Source: Mycoplasma iguanae | Lineage (GTDB): Bacteria > Bacillota_I > Bacilli_A > Mycoplasmatales > Metamycoplasmataceae | DNA: 64,000 nucleotides | NCBI RefSeq assembly: GCF_024722375.1 | Contig: NZ_CP102734.1 | Location: 1 to 64,000, forward strand | Reading direction: 5' to 3' | Shown here: in pieces, positions 1 through 10,569 of the stretch | How the letters are laid out: each line of letters opens with the position of its first letter | How positions within the stretch are numbered: position 1 is the stretch's first letter | Translations under genes and position numbers: made by a program | Notes under the pieces: model-generated | Told to the model about the DNA's origin: nothing | Seen by the model: the letters and a program-made list of their open reading frames with translations, nothing else | Databases searched by the model: none

Positions 1-26
1 TTATTATAAATATATTATTAAGTGAT

Positions 27-1412
27 ATGAAATCGGAAAACTATTTAAGAGAACAAAATGCTATATTTTTGAAAGCATTAAGAGCAGAAATTAAGGATCA
101 TTTTTTGTTCCAAATATTAATTGATAGCGAAATTTTTATTAGTGATATTGATGATAATTTCGTTAATTTTTTTATACCTAATGATGATGCAAAAATTATT
201 ATTGAAAATTACTTAAAAGAAAAAATTGAAGAAATTGTAAAAGCTAACTGAAGAGGTAAAAAAGTTGCTTTTATAAACAAGGTTAATGATATTGTCCCTG
301 AAAAAAATATAGAAGAAAAAATTGAAGCAGCCCCTGAAAGTAATTATCCAAAAGAAACAGTCATAAAAGAAGTAGAAGGAAGGGAAAAAACTTTAATTCC
401 TTTTTTTACATTCGATAATTTGTGTGAAGTTGAATATAACAAAGTTGCAATTTCTGCTTGTTGAGAAATTTTAAATAATGAAAAAGTATTTTACTCTCCT
501 TTATTTATCCATGCTCCTTCAGGAATGGGAAAAACACATTTAATCAATGCGGTTGGTCATGAATTTGAAAACAGAAATAAAAAAGTTAGATACATAGACT
601 CTAATTCTTTCACAAAAACTATATCATCAAAACTTATGAACAAGGAAACTAAAGAAATAAATGAACTCGTTGATGATATCGGGGATTATGATGTTTTAAT
701 TTTTGATGATATTCAAAATTATGGTAATAAACCCGCAACTTTGACAATACTTTTCAACATTATAAACAATCACATCATAAATAAAAAACAAATCATTATT
801 GCAGCTGATAAAAATGTTGAACAACTTGGTGGATTTGAAGAAAAATTCATCACAAGATTTTCCGGTGGTTTAACAATTGAATTTGGAAAACCTAACTACA
901 ATGATTTAATTCAAATTTGAAAGTTTAAATTAACTAAAGAAGGTATAAATACAGAAAATTGAGATGATGAATCCCTAAAATTTATATATAGAAATTACCA
1001 TGGTTCAATTAGTGCTTTAGAAGGTGCTTTGAGAATGATTAAATTTTATTCAAAAGAACATCCTGATATTAAATATACATATGCAACTGTAAAAAATATT
1101 TTTCAACATGAAAGACATAATATTACACCTGAAAAAATTATCAAAATTGTCGCGCAATATTATAAGTTAAAACCAAATGAAATTTTAGGGGTATCTAGAA
1201 AAAAAGAAATCCACATTGCTCGCTCTATTGCAATTTGAATTATTAGAAAACAGCTTGAACTAACTTATAAAGAAATTGGAAGTATATTTGGCGGAAAAGA
1301 TCACACTACTATTATGAATTCCGTTACAAAAATCGACAAACGTCAAAAAGAAGATCAACAAATAAAATATGCTTTAACAAAAATTGAAAAAAATATAGGT
1401 AAAGTTGAATAA
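27..1412 (+). CDS. dnaA: Chromosomal replication initiator DnaA
   Basis: DnaA is the AAA+ ATPase that binds DnaA boxes and opens the replication origin. The 461-residue frame is read through several in-frame TGA codons as Trp. Visible parts are a short N-terminal domain I, a variable linker, the Walker A motif GMGKTH near residues 166-171, Walker B (LIFDDIQ) and the C-terminal DNA-binding helix-turn-helix with the DnaA signature GGKDHTTIMNSV near residue 422. The length is normal for a mollicute DnaA. No Shine-Dalgarno precedes the ATG, and an A/T-rich -10-like stretch (about 5-16) lies just upstream, so the mRNA may be leaderless. It is followed by dnaN, the usual origin-proximal order. Confidence 0.97.
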
Positions 1413-1504
1413 ACTAACAAACAATTTAAAACGTTTATCTAAAAGGTTTATAATAGAATATCCACATAAATAACATTACTTATTATTATTAAAAAGGAAA
1501 GATA
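1413..1504. other. dnaA-dnaN spacer with DnaA-box-like site and dnaN promoter
   Basis: This 92-nt spacer holds a TATAAT box (1449-1454) and, right after it, ATATCCACA at 1458-1466, which differs from the consensus DnaA box TTATCCACA at one base. It may be a DnaA-controlled promoter for dnaN or part of oriC. Only one good box is visible, so the main origin may lie left of the window. A GGAAAG ribosome binding site precedes dnaN. Confidence 0.45.
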
Positions 1505-2608
1505 ATGAAATTTAAAATAAAGAAAGAAATGATTGAAAAAGCTCTTGAAAATGTTGGAATCGCTATAGATTATGGAAATCTAAATATTTCTATGCGTGGT
1601 ATTCTTTTTGAAGTAAATGCAGATAATATTGTTTTAATAGGATCTGATGGTGAATTTTCAATAAAAAAACAAATAATGACGAGCGAAAATTTAATTATAG
1701 AAAAAGTGGGAAAAGTTTTGGTTATCACTAGTTTATTGAAAAACATTATCAAAAGAGCCGAAGGTTTTATTTCATTCGAACAAAATAACACCAGCTTGAA
1801 AATTAATAATAATTTAGATGAATTCACCATCAATCTTTTAGATGAACAAGACTATCCAACTATAGAATTCAATGATTTTGGAATAAGTTTTGAAATTGAT
1901 ATGAATGCTTTTAGAAATTTAATTAAAAACACATCTTTTGCAGCTTCTACAAATGAAAGCGTCTCTAGAGTTTTACAATATGTTAATTTAATTAATCAAC
2001 ACGGAACTCTTAGAATTAATGCAACTGATTCATTTAGATTCGCTACCGAAAGCTATGATATTAATTGTGAGGAAGAATTTGATATCTCCCTACCTGTAAA
2101 AAGTTTAAAAAGGTTAATGTCATCAAATCTAAATGGAATAATTAAATTCATTGTAGAAGAAAAGAAAATTAGTATTCAAAAAAATGATGAGATTTATCAA
2201 ATCAAAGCTTTTGATGGAATATATAAAGATTTATCTAATGTATTTCCTAAACAAGAAACGATAAAATATGTTTTAGAAATTAATAAAAAAGAATTAAATG
2301 ATCTTTTGAGTAAAGCAGCTTTTTCTGCGGGCGATAAATATAATCGAATTAAAATGCATTTTTCAAAAGACAGTTTCTTAATTACTTCAGTTTATGAAGA
2401 ATTAGGAACTTCAAAAGTTTATGCAAAAAATTTTAAGTGAAAAGGTGAAGAATTAGTAGTTAGTTTAAATTATCGTTATTTAAAAGAAGCAATTAATGTT
2501 TTTGAAGATGAAATTGCCATTTTTTTAAATGAAAAGGTTGATAGAATTCTTATATTATCAAAATCAAATCCTAAAAATAAACAATTAATTGCGCCACACA
2601 AAGGATAG
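1505..2608 (+). CDS. dnaN: DNA polymerase III beta subunit (sliding clamp)
   Basis: This 367-residue protein is the ring-shaped processivity clamp that tethers DNA polymerase III to DNA. The sequence shows the beta-clamp pattern: an N-terminal domain beginning MKFKIKKEMIEKALENV, the segment SVSRVLQYVNL resembling the conserved clamp middle region, and a C-terminal third beyond a TGA-Trp codon near 2438. The ATG has a good GGAAAG ribosome binding site. It lies between dnaA and a small S4-domain gene, as in many Firmicutes. The identification rests on the pattern, length and context together. Confidence 0.95.
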
Positions 2609-2616
2609 GAGAAAGT

Positions 2617-2823
2617 ATGGATGTAATAATTACGGGCGAATTTATTAAACTAGCTCAATTATTAAAAAAAATGAAAATCATCGATTCAGGCGGACAAGCT
2701 AAATTTTTTATTGAAAATAATGAAATTACAGTTAATTCCGAAATTCCTACAGGTAAAGGTATGAAAGTCACTGTTGGCTCAACGGTTTGAATTAATGATG
2801 ATGTTTACTATATAAAAAATTAA
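2617..2823 (+). CDS. yaaA: S4-domain RNA-binding protein (YaaA-like)
   Basis: This 68-residue gene is interrupted by one TGA-Trp codon near its end. The protein is essentially a single S4 RNA-binding fold: MDVIITGEFIKLAQLLKKM, then SGGQAKFFIENNEITVNSE, then a GKGMKVTVGSTV turn, which fits the small YaaA proteins encoded next to dnaN in Firmicutes. The start lies 8 nt after the dnaN stop with a GGAGAAAG ribosome binding site, so it is co-transcribed with dnaN. Its biological role is not established; RNA or ribosome binding is the family inference. Confidence 0.88.
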
Positions 2824-2854
2824 AGGAAAATCCTTTAAGAAGTCGAGCCCATTT

Positions 2855-5692
2855 ATGAATGATAATAAAGATTTTATAACAGTTAAAGGTGCTAAAGAAA
2901 ATAACTTAAAAAATATTGATGTAAAAATTCCTAAAAATAAATTAGTAGTTCTTACAGGCGTTTCAGGAAGTGGTAAATCTTCTTTAGCTTTCAATACGAT
3001 TTATGAAGAAGGAAGAAGACGTTATGTCGATTCTTTGAGTTCATATGCGAGACAATTTTTAGGTGGTACCAAAAAACCCTTAGTGGAATCAATTGAAGGA
3101 TTATCACCAGCAATTTCCATTGAGCAAAAAACAACACATAATAACCCTCGATCAACAGTTGGAACAGTTACAGAAATATATGATTATTTAAGATTGTTTT
3201 ACTCAAGGGTAGGTAAAGCTTTTTGTCCTAAACACAAAACTGAAATAACAGCACAAAAAACAAAAGATATTCTAAATTCTATTTTCCAACTACCAGAAAA
3301 TTCTAAATTATTGATTGTTTCACCTATTGTTATAGGTGAAAAAGGTACTCATCAAAATGTTTTAGAAAAACTTAAAAGAGAAGGTTTTTTAAGAGTAAAA
3401 ATTGGTGAGGATATTTTTAATCTAGATGATGAAATTAATTTAGAAAAAAACAAAAAACACAACATAAGTATTGTTGTGGACAGAATTGTTTTAACAAAAG
3501 AAAACAAAAATAGAATTTTTGAAGCTGTTGAAGTTGCTTTAAATTACTCAAAAGGTTTAGTGGATGTTGATGTCGTAGGTGGAAAGACATTAAAATTTTC
3601 ACAAGCTAATGCTTGTGAAAAAGGTGATTTTGATATGCCTAAAATTGAAACTAAAATGTTTTCGTTTAATTCACCTTACGGAATGTGTGAAGTTTGTAAA
3701 GGAATCGGATTATCTTTAAGAGGTAGTTTTGATTTAATGGTTCCTGATAAAAATCTTTCAATCAATGAAGGCGCTTTAAAAATTTTTGGTGATTCTGTAA
3801 ATGGAAAATCAATTGAGTGGCAAGAATTTGACTTTATGTTAAATTATTATGAAATTGATAAAAACAAATCAATTGAAGAAATGACTAAACGTGAATTAGA
3901 TATCATTAAATATGGTTCGCATGAAGAATTAACTTTTACTTTAGAATCTCAAAATGGGAATAAATACACACGTACAAGAGTTATTGAAGGAATCATTAAT
4001 AAAATTGAACGGAAATATTTAGAAACATCAAGTGAAGATGTTCGTAACTGATATACAAGATTTATGTCAACTTTTCCTTGTGATGAGTGTAATGGCGCTC
4101 GTTTAAATCAATATGCTTTAGCTGTAAAAATTGGCAAATATAATATTTTTGAAATTTGTAATTTACCTATTGATCAAACCTTAGATTATATTGAAAAAAT
4201 AGAACTAAATAAGATGGAATTGGAAATTGCCAGTGTAATTTTAAACGAAATAAAGCAAAGACTTTCTTTTTTGGTAAATGTTGGTCTGGATTATATTTCT
4301 TTGAATAGAAAAGCAGAAACACTTTCTGGTGGTGAAGCACAAAGGATTCGTTTAGCTACACAAATTGGTTCTAATTTAACAGGTGTACTTTATGTTTTAG
4401 ATGAGCCTTCAATTGGATTACATCAAAAAGACAATCAAAAATTAATCCAAAGTTTAAAACACATGGTAGAAATCGGTAACACATTACTAGTAGTAGAACA
4501 CGATGAAGAAACAATTTGAGAAGCAGAACATATTATTGATATTGGTCCAAAAGCAGGAGATGAAGGTGGTCAATTAATTGCACAAGGAACAGTGGAAGAT
4601 ATTATGAAAAATCCACAATCTTTAACAGGGAAATATTTATCCAGAGAAATTAAAATTGAAATTCCCAAATCAAGAAGAAGTGGCAATGGTCAAAATATTA
4701 TTATTAAAGGTGCAGAAGAAAATAATTTAAAAAATGTTGATGTAAATTTTCCACTAGGAAAATTTATTGCTGTTACAGGCGTTTCAGGAAGTGGTAAATC
4801 AACATTAGTAAACGAAATTTTAACTAAAGGAATTTCTAAGAAATTATCAGACGCTTCTATAATTCCTGGAAAGCATAGAGAAATTTCTGGTCTTTATAAT
4901 ATTGATAAATTAATTCAAATTTCTCAATCTCCAATCGGTAGAACTCCCCGTTCCAATCCAGCAACTTATACAACAGTTTTTGATGATATTCGAGATGTTT
5001 TTGCAAACACAGAAGAAGCTAGAGCTAGAGGTTATCTAAAAGGTAGATTTTCATTTAATGTCAATGGTGGTCGTTGTGATAAATGTCAAGGTGATGGATT
5101 AATTAAAATTGAAATGCATTTTTTACCTGATGTTTATGTAGTTTGCGATCACTGTGAGGGTACAAGATACAAAAAAGAAACTCTTGATATTAAATACCGT
5201 GGTAAATCAATTGCAGATATTTTAGATATGCGAGTTTCTGAAGCTTATGATTTTTTTTCACAAAGAGCAAAAATTAAAGATAAGTTAAAAACAATTATTG
5301 ATGTTGGTTTAGGTTATATAAAATTAGGTCAATCAGCAACAACACTTTCCGGTGGTGAAGCACAGAGAATTAAATTAGCAACATATTTACAAAAAAAACC
5401 AACAGGGAAAACAATGTATGTTTTAGATGAACCAACAACAGGTTTACACGCTTATGATGTTCATAATTTATTAAATGTTTTAAAAAGAATAGTTGATAAT
5501 AAAGATACAATTGTTGTTATTGAACACAATTTGGATGTAATTAAATGCGCAGACTATATAATTGATTTAGGACAAGGGGGCGGAGTTAATGGTGGAAACA
5601 TCATCGCTACAGGTACACCTGAACAAGTAGCACAAAACCCTAACTCTTTTACAGGTCAATTTTTAAAAGGAATTCTAAATGACAGCAAATAA
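2855..5692 (+). CDS. uvrA: Excinuclease ABC subunit A
   Basis: UvrA (945 residues, full length) is the damage-recognition ATPase of nucleotide excision repair and works as a dimer with UvrB. Two ABC modules are visible: Walker A GVSGSGKS at residues 35-42 and again at about 642-649, each with a later LSGGEAQRI signature and a YVLDEP Walker B. Zinc-module cysteine pairs (CEVCKG, CDECNG, CDKCQG, CDHCEG) are present. The N-terminus [26 protein letters not shown] supports the chosen ATG. Several TGA codons encode Trp. The last 14 nt overlap hprK, so the two genes are translationally linked. Confidence 0.97.
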
Positions 5693-6608
5693 AAATGGTA
5701 TTTCAGCAGAAAAAATTATTTCTAAATATAAACTTCATTTATTAAATAGAGATAAGATAACACATTTTAGAAATATTTATAAACCATCAATTTATCGCTT
5801 GGGTTTAGAATTAACTCAATCGATTCAAATTACTAATTTTATTCAAAATATCATTGGTTGAGGTACAACTGAAGCAGTGTGATTTAAATCTCTACCTACA
5901 GAAAAATTAACAGAAATTTTAATTAGTATTTTTAAATGAAAACCACCTTTAATAATCCTTTCTGTTGGTTTCCAAAAAAAAATGTATGAATTTGTTTCTG
6001 ATTTAGCTTCTAAATATGATATTCCTGTAGTGAAAAGCAATGATCACTTATCTCATTTAATTTCAATCATTGGTACTTATTTATCTGAAAATTTTTCAGA
6101 AACAATTGCAGTTCATGGTTCTGCAATTATCGTTAATGGTGTTGGAGTTTTAATCATCGGAAAATCAGGAGTCGGAAAATCAGAAGCAACCTTAGAACTT
6201 GTTCAAAAAAGACATATTTTTGTTTCTGATGATACTGTGAATATCACCAGATTAGGAAATCACTTTATAGGTAGACCTAATTACATTACAAAAGACATCC
6301 TTGAATTAAGAGGAATAGGTCTATTAGATATAAAACACATTTATGGTACTGCATTAACAAAAAATAAATTATATATTGAACTAGTAATAGAATTAATTAG
6401 CCCTAATTCAGATACAACTTTTGATCGCCTAGGAAATGCTGAATTAGAATACAATATTTTAGATGGTACAATTAAAAAAATCCAAATACCTGTAGAACGT
6501 GGTAGAAATACTTCTTCATTAATTGAAGCAGCAGTAAATTGATTTATTTCTAAAAAAGATAATGTTGATGCTATCGATCTAATAACTGAAAGAATGAAAA
6601 ACAGTTAA
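5679..6608 (+). CDS. hprK: HPr kinase/phosphorylase
   Basis: HprK (309 residues, typical length) phosphorylates and dephosphorylates Ser46 of the PTS protein HPr, linking sugar uptake to metabolic state. Visible motifs are Walker [10 protein letters not shown] near residue 161, the following [10 protein letters not shown] segment, and the [11 protein letters not shown] signature typical of HPrK/P. The ATG overlaps the end of uvrA and has an AAGGAATT ribosome binding site. hprK-lgt-trxB is a conserved Firmicutes gene order, which strengthens all three calls. In-frame TGA codons are Trp. Confidence 0.96.
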
Positions 6609-6692
6609 AAATTTAAAAAAGTGTATTTTAGAGTAAAATAATTAGTGATATTGCATTTTTTTAAAAAATCAGTATCCAGGAAAGGTGATTAA

Positions 6693-7616
6693 ATGATTCC
6701 ATATAGAGAAGGGGATATTACTTGAATTATCCCAAATTGATTTAGTTTATATGGTTTCCTAATTTTTTTAGGAATGGTAGCTTCTATTCTAACAATAGTT
6801 TATTTTTGAAAGAGGAAAAAATACTCTGTAGATATTTTATTTACATTAATCTTTATAACAATTCCTTCTTCAATTCTTGGTGCAAGACTTTGATTTATTT
6901 TTGAACAATTAGGAGTTCCTAATTCGAATATTTCAAGCACTTGATGAAAAATTAATGAAGGTGGATTATCAATCCAAGGTGGAGTAATTTTACCCACCAT
7001 TTTGGATTTATTATATCTATACAAAAAAAGAAAAGAAGTAGATTATAGAGAAGCCTTTTCTTTTATCTTACCAGCAGTTTTAATCGGGCAAGCTATAGGT
7101 AGATGAGGAAATTTTGCAAACCACGAAGTTTTTGGACAGATAGACATTGATGGTTCACATTCAAAGTGACTAGGATGATGAATTTCAGACAATATGTATA
7201 TCACCAAAAATGGCCAAGATGCTTATAGAATTCCTTTATTCTTCTATGAATTTTTAGCTTCAACTTTTGGGTATATTGTTTTAGTCTGAATTTTCAATTT
7301 TTTCGGTTGATTTAAACCAGGAATTACAGGTGCGATGTATTTAATTTATTATGGAATTGTTCGAGCATCAATGGAATTTACAAGAGAAGAAGCATATATG
7401 ATGTATTTTGTATTCGCAATTTTATATATTGTTGTAGGTTCAGGATTACTAATATATTTCCATTTTTTAAGTGATTTTATTTATGTAATAGAAAAGAACG
7501 AAAACAAAACATTATCTTTAAAAATTGATAAAAAACAAAGATACACAAAAGAAAAATACAAATTAGGTAAATTTACAATTACTAATTATCAACGAATAAT
7601 TTATGAAAATAATTAA
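6693..7616 (+). CDS. lgt: Prolipoprotein diacylglyceryl transferase
   Basis: Lgt (307 residues) is the membrane enzyme that attaches diacylglycerol to the lipobox cysteine of prolipoproteins. Several hydrophobic segments are visible, together with the INEGGLSIQGG region and the signature GRWGNFANHEVFG, which contains the conserved Arg and Asn residues. Many TGA-Trp codons break the frame in the standard code. An AGGAAAGGTG ribosome binding site precedes the ATG. Its substrates are abundant in this window: at least seven lipoproteins carry a lipobox ending in Cys. Confidence 0.96.
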
Positions 7617-7628
7617 GAAAGAAGTATT

Positions 7629-8549
7629 ATGGAAAACAAAGTTTATGATGTATTAATTATTGGTGCGGGTCCCGCTGCCCTTACTGCAGCAATTTATGCT
7701 TCAAGAGGGGATTTAACTGTAGCTTTCATTGAAAAAGGAGCACCTGGAGGTAAATTAGTTTATCAATCAAAAATTGAAAATTGACCAGGTGATAAAATGA
7801 TTGAAGGACACAAATTAGCTTTAAAAATGTTTGAACATTCAAAGCAATTTGGTGCAGAATATTTATACGGTGATGTTGTTGAAATCAAATCACATTCAGA
7901 ATTTGATAAAGAAGTCATTTTAGCTAATGGTGAATCATTAAAATCAAAAAGCATTGTAATTGCTTCAGGAATGAAAGAAAGAGTTCCAGAAACAATTAAA
8001 GGAATTTATGAATTTGAACACAGAGGTGTTTCATACTGTGCAATTTGTGATGGTCCTTTATATGGTAAAAATCCTACAGGTGTTATTGGTGGAGGTAACT
8101 CAGCGGTTGAAGAAGCTGCATTTTTAGCTTCTGTTGCTTCAGAAGTTCATGTATTTGTTAAGGATTCAGCATTTATTGCAGAAAAAAGATTAGTTCGTGA
8201 ATTAGAAGAAAAATCAAATGTAAAAATTTATTTTAATTCAGAAGTGCTTGAACTAAAGGGTGAATCAGGTTTAGAAAGTGCAATTGTTAATGTGAATGGT
8301 GAACGAAAAGAAATTAAAATTAAATCTTTATTCCCTTTTATTGGTCAATTGCCTTCAACAAACTTTGCTAAAGATTTAGGAATTTTAGACCCTAGAGGAT
8401 TTATTAAAGTAGACAATTTCATGGAAACATCAGTTAAAGGAATTTATGCAATTGGTGATGTTATTGTCAAAGATATTCGTCAAATTTCTACAGCTGTTGC
8501 AGATGGTTCAATTGTTGGAAAAATTTTAACAAATAGAATTACAAAATAA
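7629..8549 (+). CDS. trxB: Thioredoxin-disulfide reductase
   Basis: TrxB (306 residues) is an FAD/NADPH flavoprotein that reduces thioredoxin. It shows the N-terminal FAD-binding GAGPAALTAA motif, the redox-active CAIC pair (C137/C140), the NADPH-binding GGGNSAVEEA motif and a C-terminal AIGDV segment contacting FAD. It lies 12 nt after lgt with a GAAAGAAG ribosome binding site. Thioredoxin may regenerate the ribonucleotide reductase encoded further along, though no thioredoxin gene is in this window. Confidence 0.97.
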
Positions 8550-8554
8550 TTGTT

Positions 8555-8560
8555 ATAATT
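8555..8560 (+). promoter_or_regulatory. Extended -10 promoter for thiamine operon
   Basis: TGtTATAAT gives a perfect -10 hexamer with an extended TG. It lies 25 nt upstream of the conserved TPP aptamer core, so transcription would start just before the riboswitch. Confidence 0.7.
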
Positions 8561-8584
8561 TAAACATATTTATATATAAGAAAA

Positions 8585-8657
8585 GACAGGGGTGCCACTT
8601 CGTGGCTGAGAAATACTCTTATAAACTGATCTAGGTAACACTAGCGTAGTGAGTTCT
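8585..8657 (+). promoter_or_regulatory. TPP (thiamine pyrophosphate) riboswitch aptamer
   Basis: The conserved THI-box cores are present in order: AGGGGTGC, then GGCTGAGA, then CTGATCTAGGTAACACTAGCGTAG. The P3-type hairpin CCACTTCGTGG is very short. It directly precedes the thiamine importer operon, the expected target in an organism that imports thiamine rather than making it. Binding of TPP is expected to switch the operon off. Confidence 0.93.
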
Positions 8658-8696
8658 TTTTATTAAAATTATGAGTGTTAACTAATATATTTTAAT

Positions 8697-8729
8697 AATC
8701 TCCTTGTTTTTCAAATAAGGAGATTTTTT
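8697..8729 (+). terminator. Riboswitch expression platform: terminator hairpin that also contains the RBS
   Basis: A perfect 9-bp stem (AATCTCCTT 8697-8705 with AAGGAGATT 8717-8725, 11-nt loop) is followed by a run of six T. The 3' arm contains AAGGAG (8717-8722), placed 7 nt before the ATG at 8730, so it is the ribosome binding site of the first gene. The same hairpin could therefore stop transcription and hide the ribosome binding site. Confidence 0.75.
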
Positions 8730-9833
8730 ATGAAATTGAAAAAGTTTTTATTATTCCCTTTAGCAATAACAGCAATAGGTATGTTTATTGCTTGTGCACC
8801 TCAGCAACAAAATGAAGGTCAATGACAAACAAAAGTTACAATGAGTTTAAATCAAGCTTGATGAGATGATAAAGATTCTAATCAAAATAAAATTGATGAA
8901 TTTATTAAAATTTTTAAAACAGAATTTCAAAAACTAAAAAATCAAAATCCAGAATGGAGTAAATTACCAGATGTTGAATTTAGTATTATCAACAATACAG
9001 AAGATAATTTAACATTACAAAATGTTCAGAATAATAAATCCGATTTCGCCATTATCTCTTCTACACACGCATTAAATGCAAACCCCGAAAATAGAACAAG
9101 TAAAGCAGTACAATTAAAATTACAAACTTTAACAAAAGCTTTCAATTTTGATGATGGTACTGAAAGTGATCCTTTCAAAATTGCGCAAAATATGCAAGAA
9201 TTGTTTGATAAAAAACCTTTTGAAGAATGAGAATTAACTACAGAACAATGATCAGGAAGTACTTGAAATTTTTTGTATGATACAAAAAAAACAGTTGATT
9301 TCTATAGAGGGCAAATTTCTATTGTTGGTACAGAAGAAATTAGAAAAGAAATTAAAGCAGCATGAAATGCAAAAGATTGAAACAAATTTAGAAACTTCGG
9401 AATTCTCCATATTGAAAATTTAAAATTATTTGAAAAAACTTTAAAGGAACATTTTAATAATTCATTTACCTCTTTGGAAGCTGATAAATTGCAAAATCCA
9501 GATAAATATTCAAAAGGATACTTAAAAGATATCGGACAAAAATCTGGATTCGCTATTTCTCTTGATAATGAAGCACCTTTTGCATGAGAAAAAAATAAAA
9601 ATGTTGATGCACAAGAAACAGATAAAAAATTCACTACAAAAACAGGTGAAAAAATCGATTTTTTAACTGTAACAGACAAACATCTTTATGACATTGGAAT
9701 TTTTAAGAAAAACTTTAATTCTCTACAAGCTGATTTAATTGTTCAAACTTTTATAAATTTAGCAAAAAATCAGCAAGACATTTATGGCCCAAATGTGGGT
9801 TATAACGGATACAAAAAATATGTTGATCAATAA
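8730..9833 (+). CDS. Thiamine/TPP-binding lipoprotein of ABC importer (Cypl/P37 family)
   Basis: A 367-residue lipoprotein with a signal peptide ending GMFIAC (Cys at about residue 22). It resembles the M. hyorhinis P37 (Cypl) family, known to bind thiamine pyrophosphate, especially in the C-terminal region ADLIVQTFINLAKNQQ and the following IYGPNVGYNGY. The upstream TPP riboswitch independently supports thiamine as substrate. It would capture thiamine at the cell surface for the ATPase and permease encoded next. Many Trp residues are encoded by TGA. The end overlaps the next gene. Confidence 0.9.
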
Positions 9834-10569
9834 ATTAGAATATAAAAACATTACGCTAGCTTTTAATAAAAAAGACAGCTGGATATTAAAAAATATTTCA
9901 TTTAATGCAGACTCTCAAAATCCAATTTGTTTATTAGGAAAATCTGGCGCAGGTAAAACAACAATCTTAAATTCTATTTTTGATTTAAAACTCAAAATAA
10001 AAGGTCAGATTTTTTTCAATGATGTAAATATTGAGCAAAAAACTAAAAAAGAATTTAAAGAATATACATCAAAAATAAATATTTTAAATCAAGAAACACA
10101 ATTAATAGAGCATGAAAATGTTTATACAAACATAAAAAGAAGTATTACAAAACATAAAAACTTAATATATAAATTATTTAATATTTTAAATAATGAACAG
10201 AAAGAAAATATTTACAAAACCTTAGAACATTTAAATATTTTGGGCAAAAGTTTTACCATAGTTAGTGAATTATCTGGTGGTCAAAAACAAAGAGTAGAAA
10301 TTGCTAAAACAATTATCGCAAATTCAGCAATAATTTTAGCTGATGAACCAACAAATTTTTTAGATATTAAAAATGCTGAAGATGTGATTAAAACACTAAT
10401 AGAAATTTCTCAAAAACAAAATGCAGTTTTAATCATGTCGCTTCATAATGTGGATTTGGCTCAAAAATATTTCAAAAACTTTTTATTATTAAATGACAGA
10501 AAAATTGAATTTATTAAAAATAAGCAATTAACAAAAGAACAAATAAAAGAGATTTATCATAATGATTAA
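9820..10569 (+). CDS. Thiamine ABC transporter ATP-binding protein (P29-like)
   Basis: A 249-residue ABC ATPase that energises the thiamine importer. Walker A GKSGAGKTT lies near residue 40, the LSGGQKQR signature near 151 and Walker B IILADEPTN soon after. I chose the ATG at 9820, which overlaps the binding-protein gene by 14 nt; an earlier in-frame ATG at 9784 would add 12 residues lying wholly in the overlap and absent from typical ABC ATPases. The gene order binding protein-ATPase-permease matches the M. hyorhinis p37-p29-p69 operon. Confidence 0.9.
   Translation: MLINKLEYKNITLAFNKKDSWILKNISFNADSQNPICLLGKSGAGKTTILNSIFDLKLKIKGQIFFNDVNIEQKTKKEFKEYTSKINILNQETQLIEHENVYTNIKRSITKHKNLIYKLFNILNNEQKENIYKTLEHLNILGKSFTIVSELSGGQKQRVEIAKTIIANSAIILADEPTNFLDIKNAEDVIKTLIEISQKQNAVLIMSLHNVDLAQKYFKNFLLLNDRKIEFIKNKQLTKEQIKEIYHND

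Noticed and set aside
2855-5692. Two ABC modules of uvrA as separate transporter ATPases
   Set aside because: Zinc-module CxxC pairs, the N-terminal [14 protein letters not shown] and continuous reading identify one UvrA.
9784-9819. Earlier ATG for the thiamine transporter ATPase
   Set aside because: It would add residues coded wholly within the binding-protein gene and not typical of ABC ATPases; ATG 9820 is preferred, though not proven.
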